From: Rhodocyclaceae bacterium
GTDB taxonomy: Bacteria; Pseudomonadota; Gammaproteobacteria; Burkholderiales; Rhodocyclaceae
DNA: 64,000 bases
Assembly: GCA_023230455.1 (NCBI GenBank)
Contig: JALNXH010000005.1
Coordinates: 100,753 to 164,752 of the forward strand
Reading direction: 5' to 3'
The position numbers and the translations under genes were made by a program. Below, in pieces: positions 36,229-46,296 of this stretch. A model generated the notes under the pieces. The model was not told where the DNA came from, ran no database searches, and saw only the letters and a program-made list of their open reading frames with translations. The number at the start of each line of letters is the position of its first letter. Positions within the stretch are counted from its first letter, which is position 1.

Positions 36229-36450
36229 CTAGCGTTCCGGATTAAGGACGAGGCGAGCCTTGGCTTGCGCTTCGGCCTTGTTGATCGCCGTCACTTCGCG
36301 ACCGAAAGCTTCGCGCTTTTCCTTGGGCTGGCGCGCCGCTTCGATGCTCTTGATACACCGCCAGCGTTTGCCGCTCTTGGTGTTGATCTGGCGCATCTCT
36401 TCCTTGGGGTGGCGAGTGCCGCAGTGATAACAGTAAATGGTCTCAGCCAT
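36229..36450 (-). CDS. Small putative zinc-ribbon protein
   Basis: This 73-aa basic protein begins MAETIYCYHCGTRHPKEEM and has a third Cys in RWRCIKS. CxxC plus the later Cys and the nearby His suggest a zinc ribbon or knuckle, and the Lys/Arg-rich C-terminal half could bind nucleic acid. ATG 36450 is chosen over an upstream ATG at 36474. I recognise no family function. It is divergent from recC and convergent to iscX. Confidence 0.6.
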   Translation of the reverse strand: MAETIYCYHCGTRHPKEEMRQINTKSGKRWRCIKSIEAARQPKEKREAFGREVTAINKAEAQAKARLVLNPER

Positions 36451-36783
36451 GGGCTGTTCCGTCAGGGGAGGCAAAAAACATAAAAGACATGCAACACACC
36501 CGAAAGCGCGACGTTCCTATTTTCGCGCATTTCTGGGCATCAATTCTACCGTACATCGGCTGTTGCGATGGCAAAAACAAGCTGCGGCCAATTCGGGGTG
36601 TTGCCGGCAGCATGCGGCGGCGGGCCTTCGTGTATTCTTCCGCGGCTGTCGTCGCGCCTTCGGCCGACTTTCCCGCCGGCATCCCCGGAACCCCCTTCAT
36701 TCATTTATGACCAACACGCACAGCGTCAACCTCTTCGCGTCAGAACCGACCGAACCGGGCCGATGCGGCGAGCCGGGGAACCG
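36451..36783 (+). other. 333-bp intergenic region between zinc-ribbon gene and recC
   Basis: This gap holds no convincing gene. The recC frame is open from 36568, but the encoded residues are Pro/Arg/Ser-rich and unlike RecC, so I treat it as 5' untranslated DNA. A short frame (36707-36796, MTNTHSVNLFASEPTEPG) overlaps the recC start and could be chance. Base composition is less GC-rich near 36480-36560. I see no clear promoter hexamers. Confidence 0.4.
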
Positions 36784-39700
36784 ATGTTTTCGCTGATCCA
36801 CAGCAATCGCCAGGATCTCCTCGCCCAGTTGCTCTCCGCACGTTTGCGGGCTAGGCCGCCGATGCTATTCGAGCCCGAGGTGGTGGTGGTGCAAAGCGCG
36901 GCGATGGAACGCTGGCTGCGCTTGTTTCTTGCCGAAGAGTTGGGGATTGCCGCCCAGCTGCGCTTTCCCCTTCCTGCCGGTTACATTTGGGAGTTGTTCG
37001 GGGCAGTGTTGGACGACGTGCCGGCGGTTTCTCCGTTGGCCGCTGCGCCGCTGCACTGGCGCCTGCTGCGCCTGCTCGGCGAAATCGGCAGCGGGGACGC
37101 GCTCTGGGCGCCGGTGCGGCGCTACCTCGGCGACGGCGACGTGCAGCGACGCGACGCGCTGGCGGAGCAGCTGACGGCGGTGTTCGAGCGCTATCTCGCC
37201 TACCGTCCCGACTGGCTGGCGGCCTGGGGCCGACGTCGGCTGCTCGGCCTCGGCGTGCACGAAGCCTGGCAGGCGGCGCTGTGGCGGGCACTGATCGCCG
37301 AACTGCCGCACCTGCCCGAGGCGCATCCGCGTGAGCGCTTCTTCGCCGCGCTGGAGCGCGATCCGCGCTTGCTCGCACGCTTGCCGCCGCGAATTTCGCT
37401 GTTCGGCATCGGCGCCATGCCGCCGCCGTATTTCGAGATATTCAGCGACCTCGGTCGCCATCGGGAGGTCACGCTCTACCTGCTGAATCCCTGTCGCGAA
37501 TTCTGGGGCCATATCGTCGCTTCCCGCGTCGAGGCCCGCGCCGCGCTGGACGGGCGTGCGATCCATCTCGAAACCGGGCATCCACTGCTCGGCTCGCTGG
37601 GTGCCACGGCGCGGCAATTTTTCGATCTGGCCGCGGCGGCCTGCGACGATCCGATCGCTGCCTTCGAGGAGGTCGTACCGTGCCATCGGCTGGCTCGCCT
37701 CCAGGCCGACATGCTCGCGCTGCGCGAACCGGCCGCCGAACAGGCCGGCGCGGCGGAAGACATTTCGCTCCAGGTGCACGTCTGTCACAGCCCGCAGCGC
37801 GAGGTGGACGTGCTGTACGACCGTCTTTTGGCGCTGTTCGAGGCCGTCCCGGATCTGACGCCGAGCCAGGTATTGGTGCTGACTCCGGACATGGAGACCT
37901 ATGCGCCGCTGATCGACGCGCGCTTCGCCCATCGCGGCGAAAGCGGGCAGGACGGCGCCCCGTCGATTCCCTACACCATCGCCGACCGGCCGCCGGGCGC
38001 CGGGCCGGCGCTGGAACGCGCCTTCGCCGCGCTGCTCGATCTGGCCGCCGGCCGGCTCGATGCCGAGAACGTGCTCGCCTTCCTCGAACAGTCGTCGGTG
38101 GCGCGGCGAATGGGCTTCACCGCGGCGGCACTGGAGCGGCTGCGCGACTGGGTTCGCCGCGCCGCGATCCGCTGGGGCGTCGACGGCGCCTGGCGTGGCG
38201 CCCGCGGACTGCCGGTCGACGATGCGCACAGCTGGCGCCAGGGGTTCGAGCGTTTGCTGCTTGGTCTGGCGCTGCCCGCCGACAGCCCGTTGCCGTTTCG
38301 CGAACGTCTGCCGGCCACCGACATCGAAGGCAGCGCCACGCGCGATCTGGGCCGCTTCATCGATTTCGGCGAAGCGCTGTTTGCCGCGCATGACGAACTC
38401 AACCGCGCTCATCCGCCGGCCGACTGGGCGGCGCTACTGGACCGGCTGCTGCTGCGGTTTTTCGACAGCGAATCCGATCTCGCCGACGCGCGCCACGCCC
38501 AAAGGCTGCGCAGCGCCTGGGGCGCGATGGCGGAAACCGCGGCGGCGGCTTGCGCTGAACCTGTGCCGCTCGCCGTGGTGCGCCGCAGTCTCGATCAGAC
38601 GATGCAGGCGGCCGACTCCGACTGGGCCTTTTTCGGCGGCGGGGTCACCTTCGCCGCACTGCGCGCCCATCGTGCGTTGCCGGTGCGGGTGCTCTGCCTG
38701 CTCGGCCTCAACGACGGCGAGTATCCGCGCAACCCGGCACTGCCCGGCTTCGATCTGATCGGCGGGCACCCGCGTGCCGGCGACCGCGTTTTCCGCGAAG
38801 AGGATCGCCATGCCTTCCTCGAAGCCCTGCTTGCGGCGCGCGATGTGCTGCACATCAGCTATGTCGGGCGCGACATCCGCGACAACGCCGAGCTGCCGCC
38901 TTCGGCCCTGGTCGACGAACTGCTCGATGCGGTCAATCCGGCGGGAGAAGCGCTACCGGGGCTGGTCTTCGAGCACCCGCTACAGGCTTTCAGCCCGCGT
39001 TATTTCCACGGCCGGGCCGGCGACCTCTACAGCTATGAACGGGCCTATGCTGCCGCCAGCCGAGCCGCCGTGGGCACGCCGCAGGCACGGCGGCCTTTCC
39101 TTGCGCAGCCATTGCCTATAGAGGAGGCGCCGGCGACCGCGGCGAGCCTCGACGGGCTGATCCGCTTCCTGCATAACCCGGCGAAGTCGCTGCTGCGCGA
39201 GCGCCTCGGCATTCATCTGGAGGAAAGCGAAGGCCTGATCGAATCCAGCGAGCCGTTCGTTCTCGCCGGCCTCGAACGCTACGACCTCGACCGGCTGATC
39301 GTCGAGCGATGCTGCGCCGGCGGCGCCGCTGCCGACGTCCTGGCGCTGGCGCGCGCACACGGCGCGCTGCCGCACGGCCGCGCCGGCGAGGCGCAGTTCA
39401 TGGCACGCTGGCAAGCCCTTGGGCGTTTCGCCGAGCAAGTCGCCGCCTATCGATTGCCAGGCGGCAGCGCCGATTTTGCCTTCGCCGCCGGCGGGCTGCA
39501 TCTTGGCGGTCGCCTCGACGGTCTGGTGGACGGAGCGCAAGTCCTCTGGCGGCCGGCGACGGAAATGAGCGGCCGCGACTGGCTGCGCCTCTGGGTGCGA
39601 CATCTGGCGTTGCAGGTGGCCGATGTGCCGGAGCGGCCGCGCAGCAGCCGGTTCCTCACGCTCAAGGGAGAGGCGACGCTCGGCCCTCTGGAGCAGGCGG

Positions 39701-39969
39701 TGGCCGCCGAGGCCCTGGCCGATCTGCTGGCGCTGTGGCAGCAAGGTCGGTGCGAACTGCTGCCTTTCTTCCCCGATACGGCGCTGGCCTATGCGGAGGA
39801 AAAGGGGGCGTGGCGCAGCGTCTGGCGCAACGAGCGTGGCCGCAGCGAGGCCGACGATCCATGGTTCGATCTGGCCTTCGCCGCCGTCGATCCCCTCGAC
39901 GAAGCATTCGAGCAACTGGCGTTGCGCGTGTACGGCCCGCTGTTGGCGGCGAGGTACGCCGGCGGATGA
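36784..39969 (+). CDS. recC: Exonuclease V gamma subunit RecC
   Basis: RecC is the Chi-recognition subunit of the RecBCD helicase-nuclease used in double-strand break repair. The product is 1061 aa, begins MFSLIHSNRQDLLAQLLSARL as in relatives, and contains the inactivated helicase-like folds, including VRVLCLLGLNDGEYPR. The start ATG 36784 follows GGGAACCG; no strong Shine-Dalgarno. Its stop overlaps the recB start by four bases. Order recC-recB-recD is normal for this complex. Confidence 0.94.
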   Translation: MFSLIHSNRQDLLAQLLSARLRARPPMLFEPEVVVVQSAAMERWLRLFLAEELGIAAQLRFPLPAGYIWELFGAVLDDVPAVSPLAAAPLHWRLLRLLGEIGSGDALWAPVRRYLGDGDVQRRDALAEQLTAVFERYLAYRPDWLAAWGRRRLLGLGVHEAWQAALWRALIAELPHLPEAHPRERFFAALERDPRLLARLPPRISLFGIGAMPPPYFEIFSDLGRHREVTLYLLNPCREFWGHIVASRVEARAALDGRAIHLETGHPLLGSLGATARQFFDLAAAACDDPIAAFEEVVPCHRLARLQADMLALREPAAEQAGAAEDISLQVHVCHSPQREVDVLYDRLLALFEAVPDLTPSQVLVLTPDMETYAPLIDARFAHRGESGQDGAPSIPYTIADRPPGAGPALERAFAALLDLAAGRLDAENVLAFLEQSSVARRMGFTAAALERLRDWVRRAAIRWGVDGAWRGARGLPVDDAHSWRQGFERLLLGLALPADSPLPFRERLPATDIEGSATRDLGRFIDFGEALFAAHDELNRAHPPADWAALLDRLLLRFFDSESDLADARHAQRLRSAWGAMAETAAAACAEPVPLAVVRRSLDQTMQAADSDWAFFGGGVTFAALRAHRALPVRVLCLLGLNDGEYPRNPALPGFDLIGGHPRAGDRVFREEDRHAFLEALLAARDVLHISYVGRDIRDNAELPPSALVDELLDAVNPAGEALPGLVFEHPLQAFSPRYFHGRAGDLYSYERAYAAASRAAVGTPQARRPFLAQPLPIEEAPATAASLDGLIRFLHNPAKSLLRERLGIHLEESEGLIESSEPFVLAGLERYDLDRLIVERCCAGGAAADVLALARAHGALPHGRAGEAQFMARWQALGRFAEQVAAYRLPGGSADFAFAAGGLHLGGRLDGLVDGAQVLWRPATEMSGRDWLRLWVRHLALQVADVPERPRSSRFLTLKGEATLGPLEQAVAAEALADLLALWQQGRCELLPFFPDTALAYAEEKGAWRSVWRNERGRSEADDPWFDLAFAAVDPLDEAFEQLALRVYGPLLAARYAGG

Positions 39970-42900
39970 ACGAACTACGTACTCTGCAGGTGGACAGCGT
40001 GCCTCTCGATGGCTTACAGGCCATCGAGGCCAGCGCCGGCACGGGCAAGACCTGGAGCATCGCCGCGCTCTACCTGCGCCTGCTGTTGGAGTGCGCGTTG
40101 CCGGTGGAGCGGATTCTGGTGGTCACCTTCACCAAGGCGGCGACGGCCGAATTGCGTCGCCGCATTCGCACGCGCCTGGCTGCCGCGCGCAGCGCCTTGC
40201 AGAGTGGCGAGCCCGGCGACGATGCGGTGCTGCGGGCGCTGCTGCCGCGTCTCGATGCGGCGCAAGCGGTGGTGCGGCTGACGCTGGCTATAGAGAGCTT
40301 CGATCTGGCGGCGATCCATACCATTCACGGTTTCTGCCAGAGGGCGCTGGCCGAGCGGGCATTCGAGAGCGCCCAGGCCTTCGACGCGGAACTGCTGAGC
40401 GACGATAGCGCGCTGCTGCGCGAGACCGTGGAAGACGTCTGGCGCAACGAACTGGCCGCTGCCGATGCCGACTGGGCCGCCTGGCTGACGCGGCGCCTGC
40501 CCGGGCCGGCGGCGCTGTTGTCGGCGTTGCGGCCGCATCTGGGCAAGCCCTACCTGATTCGTTTGCCGCCGCCATCGCCCGACGCGAGCGCCGAAGCGGC
40601 CTGTCAAAGAGCGCTCGACGAAGCGCGGCAGGCCTGGGCCGACGGCCGTGAGTCGGCGATCGCGCTGCTCACTGCCGCCGGTGACCACCTCAAGCAGAAC
40701 ATCTACAGCCCGCCGCAGTTGGCAGCCCACGCCGCGCTGACCGATGCGTGGATGCGTCACGACGGCGCGCTGCCGGCTAATTCGCTGACGTTGTTTACCC
40801 CCGGCAAGCTGGCCGGCAGCGTAAAGAAGGGCGGCGAGGTGCCGCGGCATCCGCTGTTCGCCGTCATCGAGCGCTTGCTCGCAACGCGCAAGGCGCTCGA
40901 CGATGCGCGCGAGCGGCGCTACGGCCATTTCCTGCTGCGCGCGCTGGAGGCCTGGGAAGACCGATTGATGCGGCGCAAGGACGAGCGCAACCTGCAAACC
41001 TTCGACGACCTGCTGCTGCGCCTGCACCGGGCGCTCGAGGGCGAAGGCGGCGCAGACTTGGCCGAGGCCTTGCGCGTGCGCTACGGTGCCGCGCTGATCG
41101 ACGAATTCCAGGATACCGATCCGCTTCAGTACGCGATCTTTCGCTGCGTCTTTGCGGCGGGGAAGCGGCCGCTGTTTTTCGTCGGCGATCCGAAACAGGC
41201 GATCTACAGTTTTCGCGGCGCCGATCTGCAGGCCTATTTCAATGCCCGCGACGAAGCCGGCGCGCCGTGGCATCTGGCCACCAACTACCGTTCGCTGCCG
41301 GCGCTGGTGGCGGCGGTCAATGCGCTGTTCGCCGCACGGCCGCAACCCTTTTTCGATCCGCGGCTGGAGTTCGTCGCGGTGGCGGCGGCGCCGCATCCGC
41401 CGGCGCCGTTAACGGTGGACGGGGACGATGGCGCGCCGCTGTGTTTCTGGTTCCTGCCGCGCGAAGCGGTGGACGCCAAAGGCAAACCCAAGGCACTCGA
41501 CAAGGGGCACGCGCGGCAGCGCATCGCCGCGGCGGTGGCGGCCGACATCGCGCGGCTGCTGAATCTGGCCGCGGCCGGCATGGCGAAGATCGGCGACCGG
41601 GCATTGAGTGGCGGCGACATCGCGGTGCTGGTGAAAAGCCACCATGAGGGCCGCCTGATGCGCGCGGCGCTCGCCGCCCGCGGCGTCGCCTGCGTGCGCT
41701 ACGGCCAGGACAGCGTGTTCGATAGCCGCGAGGCGATGGAGATCGAACGCCTGCTGCTGGCGGTGGCCGAGCCCAGCCATGGCGGCCTGCTGCGTGCCGC
41801 GCTGGCGACCGATCTGCTCGGCTGGCGCGGTGCGGAACTGTTCGCTCTGGAGCGTGACGGCGTAGCCTGGGACGCCTGTTTCCAGCGCTTCCGGCGCTGG
41901 CACGTGCTGGCGCAGGAACGCGGCTTCATCGCCATGTGGAGTGCGCTGCTCGGCGAAATGCAGGTGGCGCCGCGGCTGCTGGCGCAGGCCGAAGGCGAGC
42001 GGCGGATGACCAACCTGCAGCACCTTTCCGAACTGCTGCATCGTCTCGCCCATGAACGCAGTCTCGACGTCGCGGCGTTGGCCAAACACCTTGCCGACGA
42101 GCGCAGCGGCGCCGGCGGCAGCTTCGATAGCGAGGCGCGATTGCTGCGTCTGGAAAGCGATGCGCAGCTGGTGAAAATCGTCACTGTGCATGGCGCCAAG
42201 GGACTCGAATATCCGCTGGTGTATTGCCCCTTTCTCTGGGACGGCGTGCGTTCTTTCGATGGCGAAACGCCGCTCAAATTCCATGCGGCCGCCGGCGAGC
42301 ATGCCGCGACCCTCGATTTCGGTTCTGCCGAGCGTGCTGTGCATGGTGCGCTGGCGCAGCAGGAACGGCGCGCAGAGCTGCTACGGCTGGCCTACGTGGC
42401 GCTGACCCGCGCCAAATGCCGATGCATCGTCGCCTGGGGCGCGATGAACGATGCCGAAACTTCGGCGCTGGCCTGGCTGCTGCACGGCGCTGTCGGCGAG
42501 GACTTCAAAGCGCTCGACGACGCGGCCCTGCGCGCCGATCTGGACGGGTTTGCCACGACCTGCGCGAGCATCGCCGCGGTCGATCTGCCGGAGGGCGGCG
42601 GCAGTCGGTATGCGCTGCCGGCATCGGATGCCGCCGCGCTCGCTGCGCGTCCGTTCGTCGGCCGTATTGCGCCGGCCTGGCGGACCCATAGTTTCACCGC
42701 CTGGCAGGTGGCGGCGGAGGCGGAGGCGGAGGCGGAGGCTGCACAACTGCCCGATCACGACGCGGCGACGCCGCCCGCCGCGGTTTCCGAATTCGCCGGC
42801 GCCGCGGATCTGACGCAGGACGTCAGCGTTTTTCCCCGTGGCGCCAATGCTGGCTCGGCGCTGCATGCGCTACTGGAAACCGCCGACTTTGCGCGCTTCG

Positions 42901-43547
42901 ATCCCGCCGGTGTTGCCGCCGGCCTGCGTGGCTACGGCATTGCCGCCGCACACGCGCCGGCCGCCGCGCAACTGCTGCGCGACACGCTGGCGGCCGATCT
43001 CGACGGTCGCGGGCTGCGTCTTGCCGCGCTCGATCCGGCGCGGCAGTTGCGCGAACTGGAGTTCCTCTTCCCCATCGCCGCACCGGACATGGCACGGCTC
43101 GCCGCCGCCATCGGGCCGGGGCAGGGCGCCGACGGCCGCCTTGATCGCCGCGTCGCGCGGCTACAGGTTGGAACCGCCCGGGGTTTCCTCAAGGGGTACA
43201 TCGATCTGGCGTTCGAATACGAAGGGCGTCTGCATCTGCTCGACTACAAATCCAACTGGCTCGGCCCGCGCTTCGCCGACTACGGGGCCGAGTCGCTGGC
43301 GGCGGCGATGGCCGAGGCCGACTACGACCTTCAGGCGCTGCTCTATGCCGTGGCACTGCACCGGCTGCTCACCGCGCGGCGTACCGACTATGCGCCGCAA
43401 CGCCACCTCGGCGGCGCCTACTACCTATTCCTACGCGGCATCGATCCGGCGCGGCCGGGCAGCGGGGTGCATTTCTGGCAACCGGAGGCGGCGCTGGTCG
43501 AACGGGTCGACGCTTGCCTCGCGCGGCAGGAAAGGATTTTTTCGTGA
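39966..43547 (+). CDS. recB: Exonuclease V beta subunit RecB
   Basis: RecB is a 3'-5' helicase with a C-terminal nuclease. The 1193-aa product has Walker A IEASAGTGKT near residue 25, ALIDEFQDTDPLQY (motif II), IVTVHGAKGLEYPLV (motif V-like) and the nuclease motif LHLLDYKSNWLG near the end. ATG 39966 (MNELRTLQVDS) overlaps the recC stop. A hexanucleotide repeat at 42713-42740 encodes an Ala-Glu run between helicase and nuclease. recD begins four bases inside its end. Confidence 0.95.
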   Translation: MNELRTLQVDSVPLDGLQAIEASAGTGKTWSIAALYLRLLLECALPVERILVVTFTKAATAELRRRIRTRLAAARSALQSGEPGDDAVLRALLPRLDAAQAVVRLTLAIESFDLAAIHTIHGFCQRALAERAFESAQAFDAELLSDDSALLRETVEDVWRNELAAADADWAAWLTRRLPGPAALLSALRPHLGKPYLIRLPPPSPDASAEAACQRALDEARQAWADGRESAIALLTAAGDHLKQNIYSPPQLAAHAALTDAWMRHDGALPANSLTLFTPGKLAGSVKKGGEVPRHPLFAVIERLLATRKALDDARERRYGHFLLRALEAWEDRLMRRKDERNLQTFDDLLLRLHRALEGEGGADLAEALRVRYGAALIDEFQDTDPLQYAIFRCVFAAGKRPLFFVGDPKQAIYSFRGADLQAYFNARDEAGAPWHLATNYRSLPALVAAVNALFAARPQPFFDPRLEFVAVAAAPHPPAPLTVDGDDGAPLCFWFLPREAVDAKGKPKALDKGHARQRIAAAVAADIARLLNLAAAGMAKIGDRALSGGDIAVLVKSHHEGRLMRAALAARGVACVRYGQDSVFDSREAMEIERLLLAVAEPSHGGLLRAALATDLLGWRGAELFALERDGVAWDACFQRFRRWHVLAQERGFIAMWSALLGEMQVAPRLLAQAEGERRMTNLQHLSELLHRLAHERSLDVAALAKHLADERSGAGGSFDSEARLLRLESDAQLVKIVTVHGAKGLEYPLVYCPFLWDGVRSFDGETPLKFHAAAGEHAATLDFGSAERAVHGALAQQERRAELLRLAYVALTRAKCRCIVAWGAMNDAETSALAWLLHGAVGEDFKALDDAALRADLDGFATTCASIAAVDLPEGGGSRYALPASDAAALAARPFVGRIAPAWRTHSFTAWQVAAEAEAEAEAAQLPDHDAATPPAAVSEFAGAADLTQDVSVFPRGANAGSALHALLETADFARFDPAGVAAGLRGYGIAAAHAPAAAQLLRDTLAADLDGRGLRLAALDPARQLRELEFLFPIAAPDMARLAAAIGPGQGADGRLDRRVARLQVGTARGFLKGYIDLAFEYEGRLHLLDYKSNWLGPRFADYGAESLAAAMAEADYDLQALLYAVALHRLLTARRTDYAPQRHLGGAYYLFLRGIDPARPGSGVHFWQPEAALVERVDACLARQERIFS
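42713..42740 (+). repeat. Hexanucleotide tandem repeat in recB
   Basis: GCGGAG is repeated about four to five times, encoding alternating Ala-Glu (AEAEAEAEA). The unit is in frame, so copy-number change alters a linker rather than disrupting the gene. Confidence 0.8.
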
Positions 43548-45247
43548 GTGCGCTGGATCGTCTCGATGCGCTGGTGCGCCGCGGCGCGCTCGACAGCATC
43601 GACCTGCATTTCGCCCGGGCGGTCGCCGGCTGGGGCGGCGCGGTCGATGCCGTGGTGCTGGCGGCAGCGCTGCTCAGCCGGCTGTCCGCGGCCGGCCACG
43701 TCTGCCTCGATCTGGCGCAGCTGGCCGACACGCCGTTGCCCTTTGCCGAAGACTGGTGCTGCCCCGGCTTCGATGCTTGGCGCACCGCGCTGCGCGAACA
43801 TCCGGCCTGTGCCGATGCGGTCGCTGCCGGCAATGCGCCGCTGATACTCGACGATCACCGCCTCTATCTGGCGCGCCACTGGCGCGCCGAGCGATTCGTC
43901 GCCGCCGCACTGATTTCCCGCGCCCGCCCGCTTGCGGTGGATGAGGCCCGTCTGAACGAAGGGTTGGCAAGTCTGTTCCCCGCCGTCGAGGCCGCCGGCC
44001 AGCGGGCCGCCGCCGGACGGGCGGCAAAACATGCCGTTGCCATCGTCTCGGGAGGCCCCGGCACCGGCAAGACCACCGCGCTGGCAGCGCTGCTGGCGCT
44101 GACAGCGGAGCAGTCGGCGGCGCCGCTGCGTATGCTGCTCGCCGCACCCACCGGTAAGGCCGCAGCGCGCATGCAGGAGGCGCTGCGCACGGCCAAGGCG
44201 TGCCTGGCCGTCGCGCCGGCGACCATTGCGGCGCTGCCGGAGCGTGCGCAGACCTTGCATCGCCTGCTCGGCCTGCGCCCGGACGGCAGCGTGCGCCACG
44301 ACGTCGACAATCCGCTGGCCTGCGATCTGCTGGTGATCGACGAAGCCTCGATGGTCGATTTGTCGCTGATGGCGAAAACGCTCGCTGCGCTGCCGGCCTC
44401 GGCGCGGCTGGTGCTGGTCGGCGATCGCGACCAGTTGGCGTCGGTGGAGGCCGGCGCGGTGTTCGCCGACATCTGCCAGGCGGCGGAAGATGGTGGTTGT
44501 CTGCAACCGCTCTATTCGCAGCTCGAACACAGTTTCCGCTTCGGCGACGACGCCGGCATCGCTCGTCTGGCACGCTTGCTGCGCGCGGGCGACGGAGCGG
44601 CGGTCGAGGCACTGCTGGAGCGCGGCGCCGAGGGCTTGGGCTGGCATCCGCAGCCCGATGCGACGGCCCTGCTGCAGGCGGCGGTCGAAGGCTATCGCGG
44701 CTACCTCGATGCCGTGCACGATGGTGCGCCGCCGCTGGAATTGCTGCGGCGTTTCGGTGAGTTCCGCCTTCTCGCTGCGCACCGCCACGGCTGTTACGGC
44801 GTCGAGCGTCTCAACGTCGGGCTGGAGCGGATCGTCGGCATCCGCCCGCGCGAAACCTGGTATGCCGGGCGCCCGATCATGGTGGCCGAGAACGACGCGG
44901 CGCTCGGCCTGTTCAACGGCGACATCGGCATCGCCGTCGTCGCCGGCGGCGAATTGCGCGTCGCTTTCGAGGGCGAGGACGGCGTGCGGATGCTGCCGCC
45001 GCAGCGCCTGCCGCGCCACGAAACCGCTTGGGCGATGACGGTGCACAAGAGCCAGGGCTCGGAGTTCGACCGGGTGCTGCTGGCACTGCCCGAAGAACCT
45101 TCGCCGATCCTGACCCGCGAACTGCTGTATACCGCCGTGACGCGGGCGCGGCGGGAGGTGTCGGTCTGGGCCTCTGCGGCACTGCTTCGCCAGGCCTGCC
45201 AGCGCAGCAGCGCACGTTATTCCGGACTTGCCGGGCGCCTCGGATAG
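43544..45247 (+). CDS. recD: Exonuclease V alpha subunit RecD
   Basis: RecD is the 5'-3' helicase of RecBCD. The 567-aa product has Walker A GGPGTGKTTALAAL, motif II LLVIDEASMVDLSL, and C-terminal motifs TVHKSQGSEFDRVLL and ELLYTAVTRARREV. Start GTG 43544 overlaps the recB stop by four bases, with AGGAAAGG upstream. The length is typical. Confidence 0.94.
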   Translation: MSALDRLDALVRRGALDSIDLHFARAVAGWGGAVDAVVLAAALLSRLSAAGHVCLDLAQLADTPLPFAEDWCCPGFDAWRTALREHPACADAVAAGNAPLILDDHRLYLARHWRAERFVAAALISRARPLAVDEARLNEGLASLFPAVEAAGQRAAAGRAAKHAVAIVSGGPGTGKTTALAALLALTAEQSAAPLRMLLAAPTGKAAARMQEALRTAKACLAVAPATIAALPERAQTLHRLLGLRPDGSVRHDVDNPLACDLLVIDEASMVDLSLMAKTLAALPASARLVLVGDRDQLASVEAGAVFADICQAAEDGGCLQPLYSQLEHSFRFGDDAGIARLARLLRAGDGAAVEALLERGAEGLGWHPQPDATALLQAAVEGYRGYLDAVHDGAPPLELLRRFGEFRLLAAHRHGCYGVERLNVGLERIVGIRPRETWYAGRPIMVAENDAALGLFNGDIGIAVVAGGELRVAFEGEDGVRMLPPQRLPRHETAWAMTVHKSQGSEFDRVLLALPEEPSPILTRELLYTAVTRARREVSVWASAALLRQACQRSSARYSGLAGRLG

Positions 45248-45296
45248 TTTCGCCACGCCGAGTCCGGTAGTATTGCAAGCCCGATGGAGGATGAAA

Positions 45297-45920
45297 ATGA
45301 AAGAGAGTTGGTACGACCGCAACATACTGCCTTGGCTGCTTGATTTGGCCTGCGGCATCAAGCCGGTGCGTTATCAGCGCGCCAAGGTGGTTCCCCGCGC
45401 TTTCGGCCATGTGCTGGAGATCGGTATCGGTACCGGCCTCAACGCCGAGCATTACGACACAGCCAAGGTGCACACGATCGTCGGCCTCGATCCGGCGATG
45501 CGCATGCACCATCTGGCGCGCAAGCGTATCGCGGCGGCGGGGTTGAAGGTGGAACTGGTCGGCCTGTCGGCGGAAAGGATTCCCTACGACGATGCGACTT
45601 TCGACTCGGTGTTAATGACCTACACCCTGTGTTCGATCCCCGATCCGGTGGCGGCGCTGAAGGAGATGCGCCGCGTGCTGAAGCCGAAAGGGCATCTGGT
45701 GTTCTGCGAGCACGGCCGCGCGCCCGATATGTCGGTGCATCGCTGGCAGAACCGGCTGACGCCATATTGGCGCAAGATCGCCGGCGGCTGCCACCTGAAC
45801 CGGGACATTCCGCAATTGCTGGACGCGGGCGGGTTCGCTTGCGAACACATCGAAACCATGTACCTTCCCGGCCCGCGACCGCTGACCTACAACTATTGGG
45901 GCGTGGCCCGGCCGGCTTGA
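45297..45920 (+). CDS. Class I SAM-dependent methyltransferase (UbiE-like)
   Basis: This 207-aa methyltransferase has motif I VLEIGIGTGLN, post-I GLDPAM and LCSIPDPVAALKEMRRVLKPKGHLVFCEHG, as in UbiE/Coq5-like and phospholipid or small-molecule methyltransferases. The substrate is unknown. ATG 45297 (MKESWYDRN) is set by GGAGG six bases upstream; ATG 45291 overlaps the site. It begins a compact four-gene run with a secreted protein, a MAPEG protein and a WbuC-like cupin. Confidence 0.8.
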   Translation: MKESWYDRNILPWLLDLACGIKPVRYQRAKVVPRAFGHVLEIGIGTGLNAEHYDTAKVHTIVGLDPAMRMHHLARKRIAAAGLKVELVGLSAERIPYDDATFDSVLMTYTLCSIPDPVAALKEMRRVLKPKGHLVFCEHGRAPDMSVHRWQNRLTPYWRKIAGGCHLNRDIPQLLDAGGFACEHIETMYLPGPRPLTYNYWGVARPA

Positions 45921-45955
45921 GGGCGGGCGGAACTCCGATCGAGGAGAAGCCGACG

Positions 45956-46285
45956 ATGCGCCGCTCGACGTCGCTGTTTGCGCTGATGGCATTGATCCCG
46001 GCGCTCGTTGCGGCGGCGGATGTGCCGTCGCGCCCGGCGACGGGGTCGGCGAGTTTCTGCCTGTTCGAGATTCCGGCGGAGGAGAACGGCCGGCGCCGCT
46101 TCATCAACCTGCCCATCGTCCAGTACGTCGAGCTGCTGCGCAATGAAGTGCGGATTTTCTACGGCGGCGGCAATTTCGGCAGCGGCCACGAGGCGCGCAT
46201 TCCGCTGGGCAGCGGCGATCAAGGCGCGATGTGGCTGGAGCGCATGCAGCAGACCGCGGCCACCTGCGCGCAGAATTCAAAATAA
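45956..46285 (+). CDS. Small exported protein of unknown function
   Basis: This 109-aa protein begins with a signal peptide (MRRSTSLFALMALIPALVAA, likely cleaved after AAA near residue 21). The mature part has two Cys (SFCLFEIP and ATCAQNSK) and a GGGNFGSGHEARIPLG stretch; a disulfide is possible. No family is recognised. AGGAG lies nine bases upstream. It lies 35 bases after the methyltransferase gene and 11 bases before the MAPEG gene. Confidence 0.7.
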   Translation: MRRSTSLFALMALIPALVAAADVPSRPATGSASFCLFEIPAEENGRRRFINLPIVQYVELLRNEVRIFYGGGNFGSGHEARIPLGSGDQGAMWLERMQQTAATCAQNSK

Positions 46286-46296
46286 AGGAGAGATCG

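Noticed and set aside
36568..36783. Upstream extension of recC to ATG 36568
   Set aside because: The added residues are Pro/Arg-rich and unlike RecC, and homologues begin at MFxLIHSNR; the frame is open only because of high GC.
40014..45361. Long minus-strand frames opposite recB and recD
   Set aside because: They are antisense shadows of recB and recD. Their composition is Arg/Gln/His-rich and they match no family.
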